Shown here in pieces: positions 26,246-34,028 of a DNA stretch of 63,686 bases. The translations under genes and the position numbers were made by a program. How positions within the stretch are numbered: the first letter of the stretch is position 1; each line of letters opens with the position of its first letter. The DNA is taken from the NCBI RefSeq assembly GCF_040096055.1, contig NZ_JBBMFK010000023.1, positions 1 to 63,686 of the forward strand, given 5' to 3'. Below the pieces are notes generated by a model. It was not told the origin of the DNA. It searched no databases and saw nothing but the letters and a program-made list of their open reading frames with translations. The DNA comes from Pseudoflavonifractor intestinihominis. GTDB lineage: Bacteria > Bacillota > Clostridia > Oscillospirales > Oscillospiraceae.

Positions 26246-26693
26246 TTTCTGCCGGACGACGGCAAAGAAAAAAAGCCGTCGTACAGCAGCCCTTTTCCTG
26301 CGCCTAACTAAAGCATGGCGGCTTTGAATAAATCAAGGCCGCCGTATTCTGTGCCATTACAAAGAACAACACCCTGACGTTGGCAGGATCGGCGGCCCAC
26401 GGAGGGAGCCGCCATGAAGCAAAGAGCGTTTCGACAGAATACAACGGGGTATGCGCTATCAAAAAAAATCCGTCCCCATCTACGGGGAAAAGCGCCTGCC
26501 AATATGTATTATACCATGTAAATCAACTGCATATCGCTTCCGTTTTCGCCCGGTGGGTCTGCAACCTACCGGGCGAAATTTGTTGTTTCCTGCGGTTATT
26601 CGGTGCGGGCCGGGGCCGCCACATTGCTGCCAGTGAAAGGAGTGGTATCAGCAGCTTTTACTTCTCACTCTCCCGCAGATCGGGGGTGAGAAG
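26246..26693 (+). ncRNA. Structured leader upstream of sigma-like gene, copy 1
   Basis: No credible gene. The region matches 38048-38536 in order and sequence. It has a hairpin CGACGGC/GCCGTCG (257-281) and a hairpin GGCGGCTTTGA/TCAAGGCCGCC (317-343). A 30-base stretch identical in both copies (385-415) forms GGCGGC/GCCGCC. The box TATACCATGTAAAT (510-523) follows, then a long stem TTTCGCCCGGT/ACCGGGCGAAA (544-578) followed by a T-rich run. Conservation of stems ahead of two sigma-like genes suggests an attenuator or regulatory RNA. The promoter and extent of any transcript cannot be fixed from sequence alone. Confidence 0.5.
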
Positions 26694-27128
26694 ATGAAAG
26701 AATACACTCCTAATTATGTGGAACGCTGTCAACTCGACCATTACTGCAAGCTGGTTCTGTACCATGAAGCCGTTGATTATTTGCGGGAAATGCAGCGATA
26801 CCGTAACCGACAAACATCCTTAGAAGATATTTCCCCGGCGCAATGGGACAAGCTCTGTACACTGGATGAATACCCCAGCGATAGTTTTATGTTCTCGGCC
26901 TTTGGCTATGACCTGCATATCCGGGACGAGCTGGTGGCCGGAGCCTTTGCCAGCCTGCCGGAGCAGGAGCAGCAGATTTTAATTCTGCGCTTTGTCGCGG
27001 CTATGGCGGACGGCGAGATCGGCGGCCTTGTGGGGATGTCCCGCAGCGCCGTCCAGCGCCACCGCACAAAGACTTTGAACGAACTGCGGCACAGATTGGG
27101 GGACAGCGGAGGGAGGAACGCGAAATGA
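26694..27128 (+). CDS. Sigma-70-like factor (Tn916 Orf7-like)
   Basis: A 144-residue protein with a C-terminal sigma region 4 helix-turn-helix (LPEQEQQILILRFVAAMADGEIGGLVGMSRSAVQRHRTKTL) and an N-terminal part containing CKLVLYHEAVDYLREMQR. Proteins of this size, followed by a small HTH gene, are typical of conjugative transposons and are thought to control excision and transfer genes. It is 40 bases from the end of the structured leader's T-rich stem region and overlaps the next gene by four bases. Confidence 0.8.
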   Translation: MKEYTPNYVERCQLDHYCKLVLYHEAVDYLREMQRYRNRQTSLEDISPAQWDKLCTLDEYPSDSFMFSAFGYDLHIRDELVAGAFASLPEQEQQILILRFVAAMADGEIGGLVGMSRSAVQRHRTKTLNELRHRLGDSGGRNAK

Positions 27129-27364
27129 AGCAGCCCACATTCCACGGCAGGGTGCTTCTGCCCCTGTCAGTCTTTGCAGAGGCCCGCGCTGGTGATCCGC
27201 TGGCAATGGAGCGCATCTTGCGGTACTACGACGGCTACATAAACAAGCTGTGTACCCGGACGCTCTACGAGCTGGACGGGACGCCTCATGTGCGGTTGGA
27301 CGAGTACATGAAACACCGCTTGCAAAACAAGCTGATCCGGGCCATCCTAAAGGACAGCCTATGA
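27125..27364 (+). CDS. Small HTH protein paired with sigma-like factor (Tn916 Orf8-like)
   Basis: A 79-residue protein (…LSVFAEARAGDPLAMERILRYYDGYINKLCTRTL…) overlapping the sigma-like gene. It is a close relative of 38973-39212 and more distantly of 58531-58728 and 17701-17895. The YYDGYINKL core is the conserved part of this HTH family. Immediately after its stop codon (27362-27364) a group II intron is inserted on the other strand. Confidence 0.78.
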   Translation: MKQPTFHGRVLLPLSVFAEARAGDPLAMERILRYYDGYINKLCTRTLYELDGTPHVRLDEYMKHRLQNKLIRAILKDSL

Positions 27365-27365
27365 G

Positions 27366-29209
27366 ATCGAGTAGGAGGTAGGCGATTATTTCGCCTACCG
27401 ACCTCTCACACCACCGTGCGTACCGTTCGGTACACGGCGGTTCAATCAACTTAACAAGTGACACGCCTTTCGACATAGTAGTCCTCCATGGATACGAGTC
27501 CAAACTGAACCAGTCTTTCTTTACTGATACTAATGTGGAGATTCCAGCTTCTGCACACTCTGGCATATCCTTGTGCATATGAAATGCCATGTGCTGCGTA
27601 TCGTGGCAGACCAAGCTTGATTAGATTCTTTTCCCTGTTCTTTGGCGTTTTCCAGTGTTTCCAGATACACATTCGCAGTCTAAAGCGGATATGCTTATCA
27701 AGCTTTCTGCATAGGCTTTTCATGCTCCCGATTTTGAAATAATTTATCCATCCCCGGATAAGCTGATTGAGCTTCTTTACCTTATAGCCGTTGCTGACTC
27801 CCCAGCTTCTGCATGTGAGCTTCTTCATCTGCTCCTTGAACTTTCCTACCGCTTTAGTGTGTGGTCTGGCTTTATAGCTTTTGGCAAACGTGTCAAAGTA
27901 AAATCCAAATCCGAGATACTTTATGCCTTTCGGCTTATCTATCCTGCTCTTTTCAGCATTCACTTTGAGCCCGAGTTTATTTTCTATAAATCTCGTTACA
28001 CTCTTCATGACTCGTTCCGCCGCTTGTCTGCTCCCGACCATGATGATAAGATCGTCCGCATACCGGACGAAGTCCAGCCCCCTTGCCTCTAGTTCCTTGT
28101 CCAGCTCGTTAAGCATGATATTTGCCAGTAGCGGCGATATATTTCCTCCCTGCGGCGTGCCGACTATCGTATCTTCATACTCGTCGTCTATCATCACTCC
28201 GCTGACAAGAAACTTTCTCACCAATGATATGACATCTCCGTCCTTAATCGTCCGTCCGAAAATAGTCATTAGCTTATCGTGGTCTACTGTGTCAAAGAAC
28301 TTCGCAAGGTCAATGTCCACGATCCAGTTGTGCCCGTCATTCATCATCTCCAGCGCTTTCAGGACTGCCTGTTGCGCGCATCGGTTTGGTCTGAATCCAT
28401 AGCTATGGTCGTGAAACTGCCCCTCAAATATCGGAGTGAGTACCTGCGCTATCGCCTGTTGAACAAAACGGTCAGCCACTGTCGGTACCCCCAGCTTCCT
28501 TATCCCACCGTCTGGCTTCGGTATCTCTACCCTGCGTACTGGTTGCGGCTTATACCTTCTCGTCCGCAACTGTTCCCTGAGGTTTTCGCCGTTTTCCGAA
28601 AGGTATGGTCCCAGTTCTTCAACGGACATTCCGTCTACACCGGCCGCTCCTTTGTTTCTGACGACTTGCAGATATGCCGCATTAAGGTTATCTTTGCTCA
28701 ATATCTGCTCCATAAGGCTACTTGTGTCCATGCGTTGTTTCCTTTCTGCCCCTTTTGCCTTTGCCGCCTTTGACGTTATCGACAGACGTTGCTCCGGCTA
28801 CGAAGTGGAACGTACTTCAACTGATTGATTGTTCAGCCCTTCACTCCATTCCCATTACAGGAACTTCTTCGCTACTATGGCTTCTGCTGACTTCTCACAG
28901 TTCGTTGTTACTACGGCTCATGAGACCGCCTGTGAGACCTCCCCGGTTAAGGTGCGTTCTCTTTCCCTCCATGCACCTGCCGCATCTACTCGTACTTCCG
29001 ACAACTTTTGGACTTCAGTGTCTTTTGCCACCTTATCCGCATTTCCGAGCCTTATATGCGGTTCCTGTCCGTCAGGTCAGAGGTTTGCTTACAGCTTCTT
29101 TCAGATTCCACCTCACGATGGACACCCTTGCTGTTCGGCTATGTACTTCGTCGTTGTCTACGCGCACTCGGGACTTTCACCCGTTAGAGAACGCCCATGC
29201 CGGGCAAAC
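27366..29209 (-). mobile_element. Group II intron (class C-like) inserted beside a terminator
   Basis: On the minus strand the intron starts GTTTGCCCGGCATGGGCG near 29209, followed by a GGGTGAAAGTCCC segment typical of group II 5' ends. It ends with a domain V/VI region: GAACCGCCGTG, GTACGCACGGTGGTG, then CCTACTCGAT at 27366. The bases just before its 5' end form a rho-independent terminator hairpin ending TTTT (29250-29210), the classic target of class C introns. It encodes a reverse transcriptase without an endonuclease domain. Exact ends are assigned by motif, to within a few bases. Confidence 0.82.
27451..28731 (-). CDS. ltrA: Group II intron reverse transcriptase/maturase
   Basis: A 426-residue protein. 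The reverse transcriptase domain begins VRNKGAAGVDGMS and has the catalytic motif RYADDLIIM plus the preceding TPQGGNISPLLANI. A maturase domain (GWINYFKIGSMKSL…WKHWKTPKNREKNL) follows. There is no HNH endonuclease at the C-terminus, so mobility probably uses single-stranded DNA or transcription forks. It lies inside the intron RNA, as expected, and reads against the surrounding ICE genes. Confidence 0.93.
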   Translation of the reverse strand: MDTSSLMEQILSKDNLNAAYLQVVRNKGAAGVDGMSVEELGPYLSENGENLREQLRTRRYKPQPVRRVEIPKPDGGIRKLGVPTVADRFVQQAIAQVLTPIFEGQFHDHSYGFRPNRCAQQAVLKALEMMNDGHNWIVDIDLAKFFDTVDHDKLMTIFGRTIKDGDVISLVRKFLVSGVMIDDEYEDTIVGTPQGGNISPLLANIMLNELDKELEARGLDFVRYADDLIIMVGSRQAAERVMKSVTRFIENKLGLKVNAEKSRIDKPKGIKYLGFGFYFDTFAKSYKARPHTKAVGKFKEQMKKLTCRSWGVSNGYKVKKLNQLIRGWINYFKIGSMKSLCRKLDKHIRFRLRMCIWKHWKTPKNREKNLIKLGLPRYAAHGISYAQGYARVCRSWNLHISISKERLVQFGLVSMEDYYVERRVTC

Positions 29210-29213
29210 AAAA

Positions 29214-29250
29214 CGCCGGGCGCAGGGCCAGCAGGCCGCCGCGTCCGGCG
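29214..29250. terminator. Bidirectional terminator used as intron target
   Basis: CGCCGGGCGC (214-223) pairs with GCGTCCGGCG (241-250). It has TTTC on the plus-strand side and TTTT (213-210) on the minus-strand side. It was originally the terminator of the HTH gene at 27125-27364; the group II intron now separates the two. The stem resembles the one at 17647-17695. Confidence 0.7.
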
Positions 29251-29269
29251 CTTTCTTATGGGTTGTTTT

Positions 29270-29383
29270 CTACGCATTTAGAAGTCTGTTTCGGCGGGGA
29301 TTGGATAAATCCTATTGCCGCCCCGTCAATCGTTCGCCAGAAGCCCGCTGCGGCGGGACTTTTAGCGGCCTAAATGCGTAGAA
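29270..29383. repeat. 114-bp inverted-repeat-bounded element, copy 2
   Basis: It has the same CTACGCATTTAG/CTAAATGCGTAG ends as copy 1 at 17975-18087, in the same orientation, and shares GGATTGGATAA and GCGGCCTAAATGCGTAG. The interior is diverged but keeps GC-rich stems (CCCGC/GCGGG). It lies directly after the stop of the minus-strand Bro-N gene, as copy 1 lies after the ABC permease gene. Confidence 0.65.
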
Positions 29384-29391
29384 TGCAGGCG

Positions 29392-30294
29392 TTATTCATC
29401 CTTGTTGTCGTCTTTTTCCTCTGTTTGCTCTGGCATGGCGGCGGCGTCCTCTACAATATCCGTTATAAGCTGCCGGAAGTCTTTGGCGTTTTGGGAAGTA
29501 ATCACCGGCTTTCCTGTTGTATCTTCAATCTCTTTCCGGGTATTTCCCGCAATCGAACCGCCTTTTTGCGCCACTTTCTGATTTTCAGAAAAAGTAGCAG
29601 GCTTTACAGTTTTAGAAATCTCCGTTGTAGTAGCTTCGGCAAGCATTGTCAGAACCAGTTCCAGATCGCTCATGTTGTCCCGGAGGTTTTCTTTTTTCAA
29701 GCCTTTCAGTTTTTTGTACTGCCGGGTTGTCATGCCCGACCATGCGCGGGAAATCTCGTCAGTCAGGATTGCATATTCCTTTCCCTTTTCCACGCCGCGC
29801 TTTTGCCACTCGTCTGTCAGCTCATTGCGGATGCGGATTGCCAAAAGGCGCTGATGTACCCATTCCTCGGAATAACCTTTTTTCAGATAGGTTTCTAACG
29901 CCCGGTCAATGGCCTGTTCCGGGTCAATGGTTTCTTCAATCCGTTCCCGGCCCACCCTTGCCAGCCACGCCTTAAACGGCTCGGCTTTCGGGGAGGGGAC
30001 AGACTGGATAATCCGCAATAGCTGTTCTGTATTGGCAACGTCAGTTTTATACCTTTTCCCATCGGAGGACAGCATTTTCAGTTGTACGATTTTCTCGTAC
30101 AACTCAACCGCGCCCTCTTTTTTCAGCTTTCGCTTTAAGTCACTCCAATACCGGCGGGGATTTTCTGTGCCGGTCAAAACGGAAATAACGTCCACAATGG
30201 AAAAGTACCATTCTTCTTGTTCTTCGTCCCATGCAGTACGGATTTTTTTATCTTCAAATAGCTGGATCGCGTCAGTATTTATCAATTCGCCCAT
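29392..30294 (-). CDS. Bro-N domain protein (DinD/antirepressor-like)
   Basis: A 300-residue protein with an N-terminal Bro-N fold (IRTAWDEEQEEWYFSIVDVISVLTG, then RRYWSDLKRKL). A central region contains EQAIDRALETYLKKGYSEEWVHQRLLAIR and GVEKGKEYAILTDEI. This is the layout of DinD-like and phage antirepressor-like proteins common on mobile elements, where they may act as DNA-binding regulators. The C-terminus is acidic and low in complexity. It follows the relaxase/Cys-rich gene cluster on the same strand, separated by 75 bases. Confidence 0.75.
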   Translation of the reverse strand: MGELINTDAIQLFEDKKIRTAWDEEQEEWYFSIVDVISVLTGTENPRRYWSDLKRKLKKEGAVELYEKIVQLKMLSSDGKRYKTDVANTEQLLRIIQSVPSPKAEPFKAWLARVGRERIEETIDPEQAIDRALETYLKKGYSEEWVHQRLLAIRIRNELTDEWQKRGVEKGKEYAILTDEISRAWSGMTTRQYKKLKGLKKENLRDNMSDLELVLTMLAEATTTEISKTVKPATFSENQKVAQKGGSIAGNTRKEIEDTTGKPVITSQNAKDFRQLITDIVEDAAAMPEQTEEKDDNKDE

Positions 30295-30369
30295 TGCTAT
30301 GTACCTCTCTTTCGCGGGGATAATTATAGTCTATCGTATCTTTTTGAAAAAATCTACCTTTGGCGCAGC

Positions 30370-30735
30370 TCATTTCCCGGAAAGCTGCCAGTATTTTTGC
30401 CGCTGCCGTTCGGCCTCTTTCTTCCGACGCACCCGCGCCGCGCAATCCGGGCAGTATTTGGCCCGGTTGGACTTCGGCGTGAACACGGCCCCGCACTCGA
30501 CGCAGCGTTTCACCTCGTCCCGGCTCTTGCTGATCTCGGCGCACAGGGCCGCGTCCAGCGGGAGGACGGCGGCCCGAAACCACCGGCACAGCAGCGAATA
30601 GGAAATGCTCTGGACGCACACACATTCCTCTCCATCGTCCAAAAGCAGGCAGTTCCCGTCACAGTAATTGCAGCACTCATGCGTCAGCTTCCGGGCCTTG
30701 CGGTACTGCCGGTAATTCATTCTCGGTATGCTCAT
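30370..30735 (-). CDS. Cysteine-rich VLP-type mobile element protein
   Basis: A 121-residue protein with two cysteine clusters (HECCNYCDGNCLLLDDGEEC and CVECGAVF…KYCPDC) and a basic tail, matching the Cys-rich VLP family found after relaxase genes. The second cluster looks like a zinc ribbon. It overlaps the relaxase stop by four bases. A homologue stands in the same place after the second relaxase at 61398-61784. Confidence 0.78.
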   Translation of the reverse strand: MSIPRMNYRQYRKARKLTHECCNYCDGNCLLLDDGEECVCVQSISYSLLCRWFRAAVLPLDAALCAEISKSRDEVKRCVECGAVFTPKSNRAKYCPDCAARVRRKKEAERQRQKYWQLSGK

Positions 30736-32066
30736 AGCTCTTGTGTCCTTTCTTGATGGGGCGTCACCCGCAAAATGCTGTCCACATTCTGCTTGATGAT
30801 GCCGTAGTCGGCCAGTTCCTTTTTCACTTCGCCGTACTTCTCGTACAGCCGTTCCTTTTCCTCGTCCAGCTTTCGGTATTCGGCTTTCAGGGCGGCCAGA
30901 TTAGGGAGCTTTGTCACGCCTGCGTCCTTGATGGCTTTTGCCGCTGCCTCGTACAAGATAAGCTGACTTTCATGTTCGCGCCGGTACGCGGCCTTGTCTT
31001 TGGCCTTTTTGTATTCCAGCGCCACGGGCCGGGTTTGCCGGTAGGTGGAGATATTCTTTATCAGCACCGCCATATCGGACAGGCGGCGTTCCACCGCTTT
31101 CAGCGCAGCGGCGGCTTCGTCGTTTGCCGCGCTGATTTCGGCCACCTTGCTTTCCAGCGCCGCATAGTCGTCTATGCCGTGTTCGGTCAGGAAATTCAGC
31201 GTTCGGGCGGCCTGCTTCAAGTTGTGGACTTTCGCCCACTTTGCATAGTCCGCGCTCTGCTGGGCCTTGATGCTGTTCTCCAAATCAATCCGCAAAGCGA
31301 TTTCCTTTGTGGCGTTCCGTTTCGGGCCTCTGTCCACGGCCAGCCCCTTGATCCGGCGGGTGATGGCTTCCTCGGTGTAGTTCTCACCCAAGGTCTTACA
31401 GCGGGTGAAGCGTTCCTGACCGGGAGCGCGGAAAGAAACGAATTTGCCCGGTTTGATTTCATAGCCCTGCGCCTGCATGAGCCGCAGGAAGTCGTCAAAG
31501 TCTTTGGCCTGCGGGATGGCGGCGTCGATAGCAATTTTCAGTTTGGCTTTCCAGCTCTTTCCCTTGCGCTGGGCGTCCCATTCGGCGTAGGACTTCCCCT
31601 TGTCCTTGCCCGGCTTCACCACGGACAGGCCGTTTTCCTTGCACAGCCGATCACTGGTGCGCCGGATGTAGGCGTAGCTGCGCCGGTTGGAAACGTACTT
31701 GCGCTGCTGTACCATATCCACGGCACAAAAAATGATGTGGTTATGCAGATGGCCCTTGTCTATGTGGGTAGTCAGCACATAGGGGTATTTGCCTTGCAGC
31801 ACTTCGTCGGCAAGCTGCCGCCCGATCTCGTGGGCCTGCTCCGGCGTGGTTTCGCCCGGCTCAAAGGCTTGTATCAGGTGGTGGGCCAGATTGTTGCCTT
31901 TCCTGAACGCCTGATCTAACAGCATTTGAAATTCAATGTCCGCCGTTTCGTAGGAACAGCCAAAGGACGATACCAGCATTTTATCGTCCGTCTTGTCCGG
32001 GTTTTCGATGTAGTCAAGGGCCGCTTTCAGATTTACCTTGATAGGATGGATCTTTGTAATTGCCAT
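30732..32066 (-). CDS. ICE relaxase (mobilization nuclease)
   Basis: A 444-residue protein with an N-terminal relaxase domain. The metal-binding histidines are in HIDKGHLHNH (His101, 106, 108, 110). An upstream NLAHHLIQAF and a likely catalytic Tyr within the first 45 residues (DYIENP or SYETAD) are visible. The C-terminal half is a long coiled coil. It would nick oriT and pilot the strand. It overlaps mobC by 34 bases upstream and is followed by the Cys-rich gene. The probable target is the palindrome region 32383-32479. Confidence 0.9.
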   Translation of the reverse strand: MAITKIHPIKVNLKAALDYIENPDKTDDKMLVSSFGCSYETADIEFQMLLDQAFRKGNNLAHHLIQAFEPGETTPEQAHEIGRQLADEVLQGKYPYVLTTHIDKGHLHNHIIFCAVDMVQQRKYVSNRRSYAYIRRTSDRLCKENGLSVVKPGKDKGKSYAEWDAQRKGKSWKAKLKIAIDAAIPQAKDFDDFLRLMQAQGYEIKPGKFVSFRAPGQERFTRCKTLGENYTEEAITRRIKGLAVDRGPKRNATKEIALRIDLENSIKAQQSADYAKWAKVHNLKQAARTLNFLTEHGIDDYAALESKVAEISAANDEAAAALKAVERRLSDMAVLIKNISTYRQTRPVALEYKKAKDKAAYRREHESQLILYEAAAKAIKDAGVTKLPNLAALKAEYRKLDEEKERLYEKYGEVKKELADYGIIKQNVDSILRVTPHQERTQEL

Positions 32067-32356
32067 ATCTGTGCCAGCGCCCCCTTGATGTCCTCAACGT
32101 CCTGCGCGTACACAGCCCCGGTACTGTTGATACGCCGCGCAATCTGGTTGACGTTGACGCCGATTTTTTGCAGCTCCGCAGTCTGCGCCCGGATGTCGCT
32201 GGTGTCCATGTGGATGATATACCCGTCAATCAGCATTTTCCGGGCATAGGCCGAGAAATTCTTTGTGCCGAGCTGGGCCATTTTCTGCTGGATGATGGCC
32301 CGTTCTTCCGGCGTCACCGGGACGCGCAGCACGATTTGACGCTTTCGGTTTGCCAT
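32033..32356 (-). CDS. mobC: MobC-type mobilization accessory protein
   Basis: A 107-residue protein with a ribbon-helix-helix-like N-terminus (IVLRVPVTPEERAII) and the conserved MobC core IGVNVNQIARRINSTG. MobC proteins help the relaxase open DNA at oriT. It is the first gene of the minus-strand mobilization operon and starts 27 bases from the oriT-like palindrome. Confidence 0.9.
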   Translation of the reverse strand: MANRKRQIVLRVPVTPEERAIIQQKMAQLGTKNFSAYARKMLIDGYIIHMDTSDIRAQTAELQKIGVNVNQIARRINSTGAVYAQDVEDIKGALAQIWQLQRSILSR

Positions 32357-32382
32357 TGCGTTTCACGCTCCTTTCCGGCAAA

Positions 32383-32479
32383 GGGGTTTGGGGATTTCCC
32401 CAACAAGCAAAACGGACGGCCCGCAGGGGCGGGACGGTGCGTTTTTCGGAAGTGTGGCTACACTTCCTATGCTTGCTGT
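32383..32479 (-). promoter_or_regulatory. oriT-like region, copy B (upstream of mobC)
   Basis: Read on the minus strand it begins ACAGCAAGCATAGGAAGTGT (32479 downwards; 33 bases identical to copy A). It continues through a GC-rich hairpin and ends TTGTTGGGGAAATCCCCAAA-CCCC. Position just before mobC and relaxase, and the shared palindrome in front of another mobC at 59261-59287, make this the best candidate for the ICE origin of transfer. The nick position cannot be read from sequence. Confidence 0.65.
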
Positions 32480-32615
32480 TTTTGTTCTTCTCCGCTAATA
32501 GAACGTCCCGAACGCTTTAAACTACCCGCAAAATACGGGCTTCACCTGAAAAAAGTGCAAAAAATAAAGGGCGCTTTTGCGCCCCTCGCAAACAAAAGAA
32601 AACAGAGGATGGTTT

Positions 32616-32987
32616 TCAGGCATCCCCCGTTTCTTTCTTCTTTGGCTGTTCAATTTTAATGGCCCCGTCAATCGCGCCCTCGATGATCGGCAGGTATTCT
32701 TCGGGACACAGTTTCAGCTTGTGGCCGACCCGCTGGCGCTGCTCACTTTCCGAGCGCAGCACTTCGGGATTGAAATACCGTTCCACAGGAAGCCCGCAGG
32801 TCTTGATAAGCTGGATTACGACCGGGAGGCTGGGGATCGTCCCTTTATTCTCAATGTTGGCGAGATACCGCCACTCAATACCTACCATTTCCGCCAGCGC
32901 CTTACGCGCCAGACGCCGGGCTTTCCGCGCAGCCTTTACATCCGCGCCGAAAGTTTCAAAGCCGGGGCAATCTTCTACTTTCGCCAT
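32616..32987 (-). CDS. XRE-family helix-turn-helix regulator
   Basis: A 123-residue protein with an N-terminal HTH (AARKARRLARKALAEMVGIEWRYLANIENKGTIPSL) and a C-terminal tail with no known domain. It is divergent from the excisionase-like/two-component operon at 33133. The shared intergenic region holds two exact 14-bp repeats, which are likely operators for this repressor. Confidence 0.82.
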   Translation of the reverse strand: MAKVEDCPGFETFGADVKAARKARRLARKALAEMVGIEWRYLANIENKGTIPSLPVVIQLIKTCGLPVERYFNPEVLRSESEQRQRVGHKLKLCPEEYLPIIEGAIDGAIKIEQPKKKETGDA

Positions 32988-33009
32988 ATAACATCACCCA
33001 TTTACATTG

Positions 33010-33076
33010 TATAATTCATATTTGCCCGATGGAATGTTGCTATATGCAAGTAGATTAAACTTTATAATTCATATTT
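33010..33076. promoter_or_regulatory. Two 14-bp direct repeats between divergent regulators
   Basis: TATAATTCATATTT occurs at 33010-33023 and 33063-33076, 53 bases apart in the same orientation. On the minus strand the first repeat overlaps the likely promoter of the XRE gene. The second lies just upstream of the plus-strand promoter at 33083-33111. The arrangement suits a repressor controlling both directions. Confidence 0.55.
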
Positions 33077-33082
33077 CGTTCC

Positions 33083-33111
33083 TTGCTTTGTTCGAGAAAA
33101 AGAACTATAAT
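33083..33111 (+). promoter_or_regulatory. Sigma-A-type promoter of the second cargo operon
   Basis: TTGCTT (33083-33088), a 17-base spacer and TATAAT (33106-33111), ending 21 bases before the first start codon of the operon. It reads into the HTH, response regulator and kinase genes. Confidence 0.65.
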
Positions 33112-33132
33112 GTTGTATGTGGAGGGCTGAAT

Positions 33133-33327
33133 ATGGACTATATGACTTTGAAAGAGGCAAGCGAAAAATGGGGTGTGACCCCTCGACGGGTAAACTACTA
33201 TTGCGCTGCGGGCCGTATTCCCGGCGCTGTGAAAATGGCAGGTGTCTGGCTAATTCCAAAGGGTGCAACTAAACCCATCGACAGACGTATTAAGAGCAAT
33301 AATCCCCCAAAGGAGGGTATAGTATGA
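33133..33327 (+). CDS. Excisionase/MerR-type small HTH protein
   Basis: A 64-residue protein (MTLKEASEKWGVTPRRVNYYCAAGRIPGAVKMAGVWLIPK) that is almost entirely a winged HTH of the excisionase/MerR type, with the usual tryptophan and GAVKMAG turn. It overlaps the response regulator start by four bases, so the three regulators are translated together. It may bind near the operon promoter, or could be a recombination directionality factor; the context favours local regulation. Confidence 0.75.
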   Translation: MDYMTLKEASEKWGVTPRRVNYYCAAGRIPGAVKMAGVWLIPKGATKPIDRRIKSNNPPKEGIV

Positions 33328-34028
33328 GCGAGTATAAAATAATGATCGTTGACGATGAGCCGGACATCTTGAATCTGCTGGAAAAAGCATTGACGATAGA
33401 AGGCTTTCACAACATTCTAAAAGTGGACAACGGAAATAACGCCGTAAGTACCTGCAAAGAAGTAAATCCAGATGCCATTATCTTGGATGTAATGCTGCCA
33501 GATATTGACGGTTATGAGGTATGTAAACAGATCAGGCAGTTCTCCCGTTGCCCGATCCTGTTCCTTTCTTCCAAAAATGATGAAGTGGACAAAATTCTTG
33601 GGCTGGCCGTAGGCGGCGATGATTATGTTACAAAGCCTTTTAGTCCAAAAGAAGTTGCTTTCCGAGTGAAAGCCCAACTGCGGCGGGCAGAATACAGGCA
33701 GAGTGCAGAACAACCCCACGCAATTACCATTGGTGAGTTAACGATTGATCCTGATGGATGCCGCGCTTCTAAAAACGGAAAAGACTTAGAGTTGACCGCA
33801 AAGGAATTTGAGATTTTGTATGATCTGGCGCAGAACAGAGGCCGTGTTATTAGCCGGGAACGCTTATATGAAAGAATTTGGGGCGAGGACAGCTTTGGAT
33901 GTGATAACACCATGATGGTACATATCCGACATCTGCGTGAAAAGATTGAAGATAATCCGGCAACCCCAAAATACATTATCACGATGAAAGGCTTAGGCTA
34001 TAAGCTGGTGAACCCCCATGAAAAATAA
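33324..34028 (+). CDS. OmpR-family response regulator (VanR-like)
   Basis: A 234-residue regulator: a receiver domain with Asp in AIILDVMLPDIDG (near residue 53) and VTKPFSP, then a winged-helix domain with RGRVISRERLYERIWG and a KIEDNP loop. It is coupled to the kinase gene by an 11-base overlap. A tandem TTAAGA-type repeat at 35430-35451, just before the ABC genes, is a plausible target. Confidence 0.92.
   Translation: MSEYKIMIVDDEPDILNLLEKALTIEGFHNILKVDNGNNAVSTCKEVNPDAIILDVMLPDIDGYEVCKQIRQFSRCPILFLSSKNDEVDKILGLAVGGDDYVTKPFSPKEVAFRVKAQLRRAEYRQSAEQPHAITIGELTIDPDGCRASKNGKDLELTAKEFEILYDLAQNRGRVISRERLYERIWGEDSFGCDNTMMVHIRHLREKIEDNPATPKYIITMKGLGYKLVNPHEK

Noticed and set aside
27451..28731. Reverse transcriptase as part of a retron, diversity-generating or defence system
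   Set aside because: A maturase domain follows the RT domain, and group II 5' and domain V/VI sequences flank the gene, so an intron explains it fully. No template/variable repeat pair or msr/msd structure is visible.
28722..29381. 219-codon plus-strand frame over the group II intron
   Set aside because: It crosses the intron 5' domain, the terminator and the inverted-repeat element; no recognisable protein and no ribosome site.
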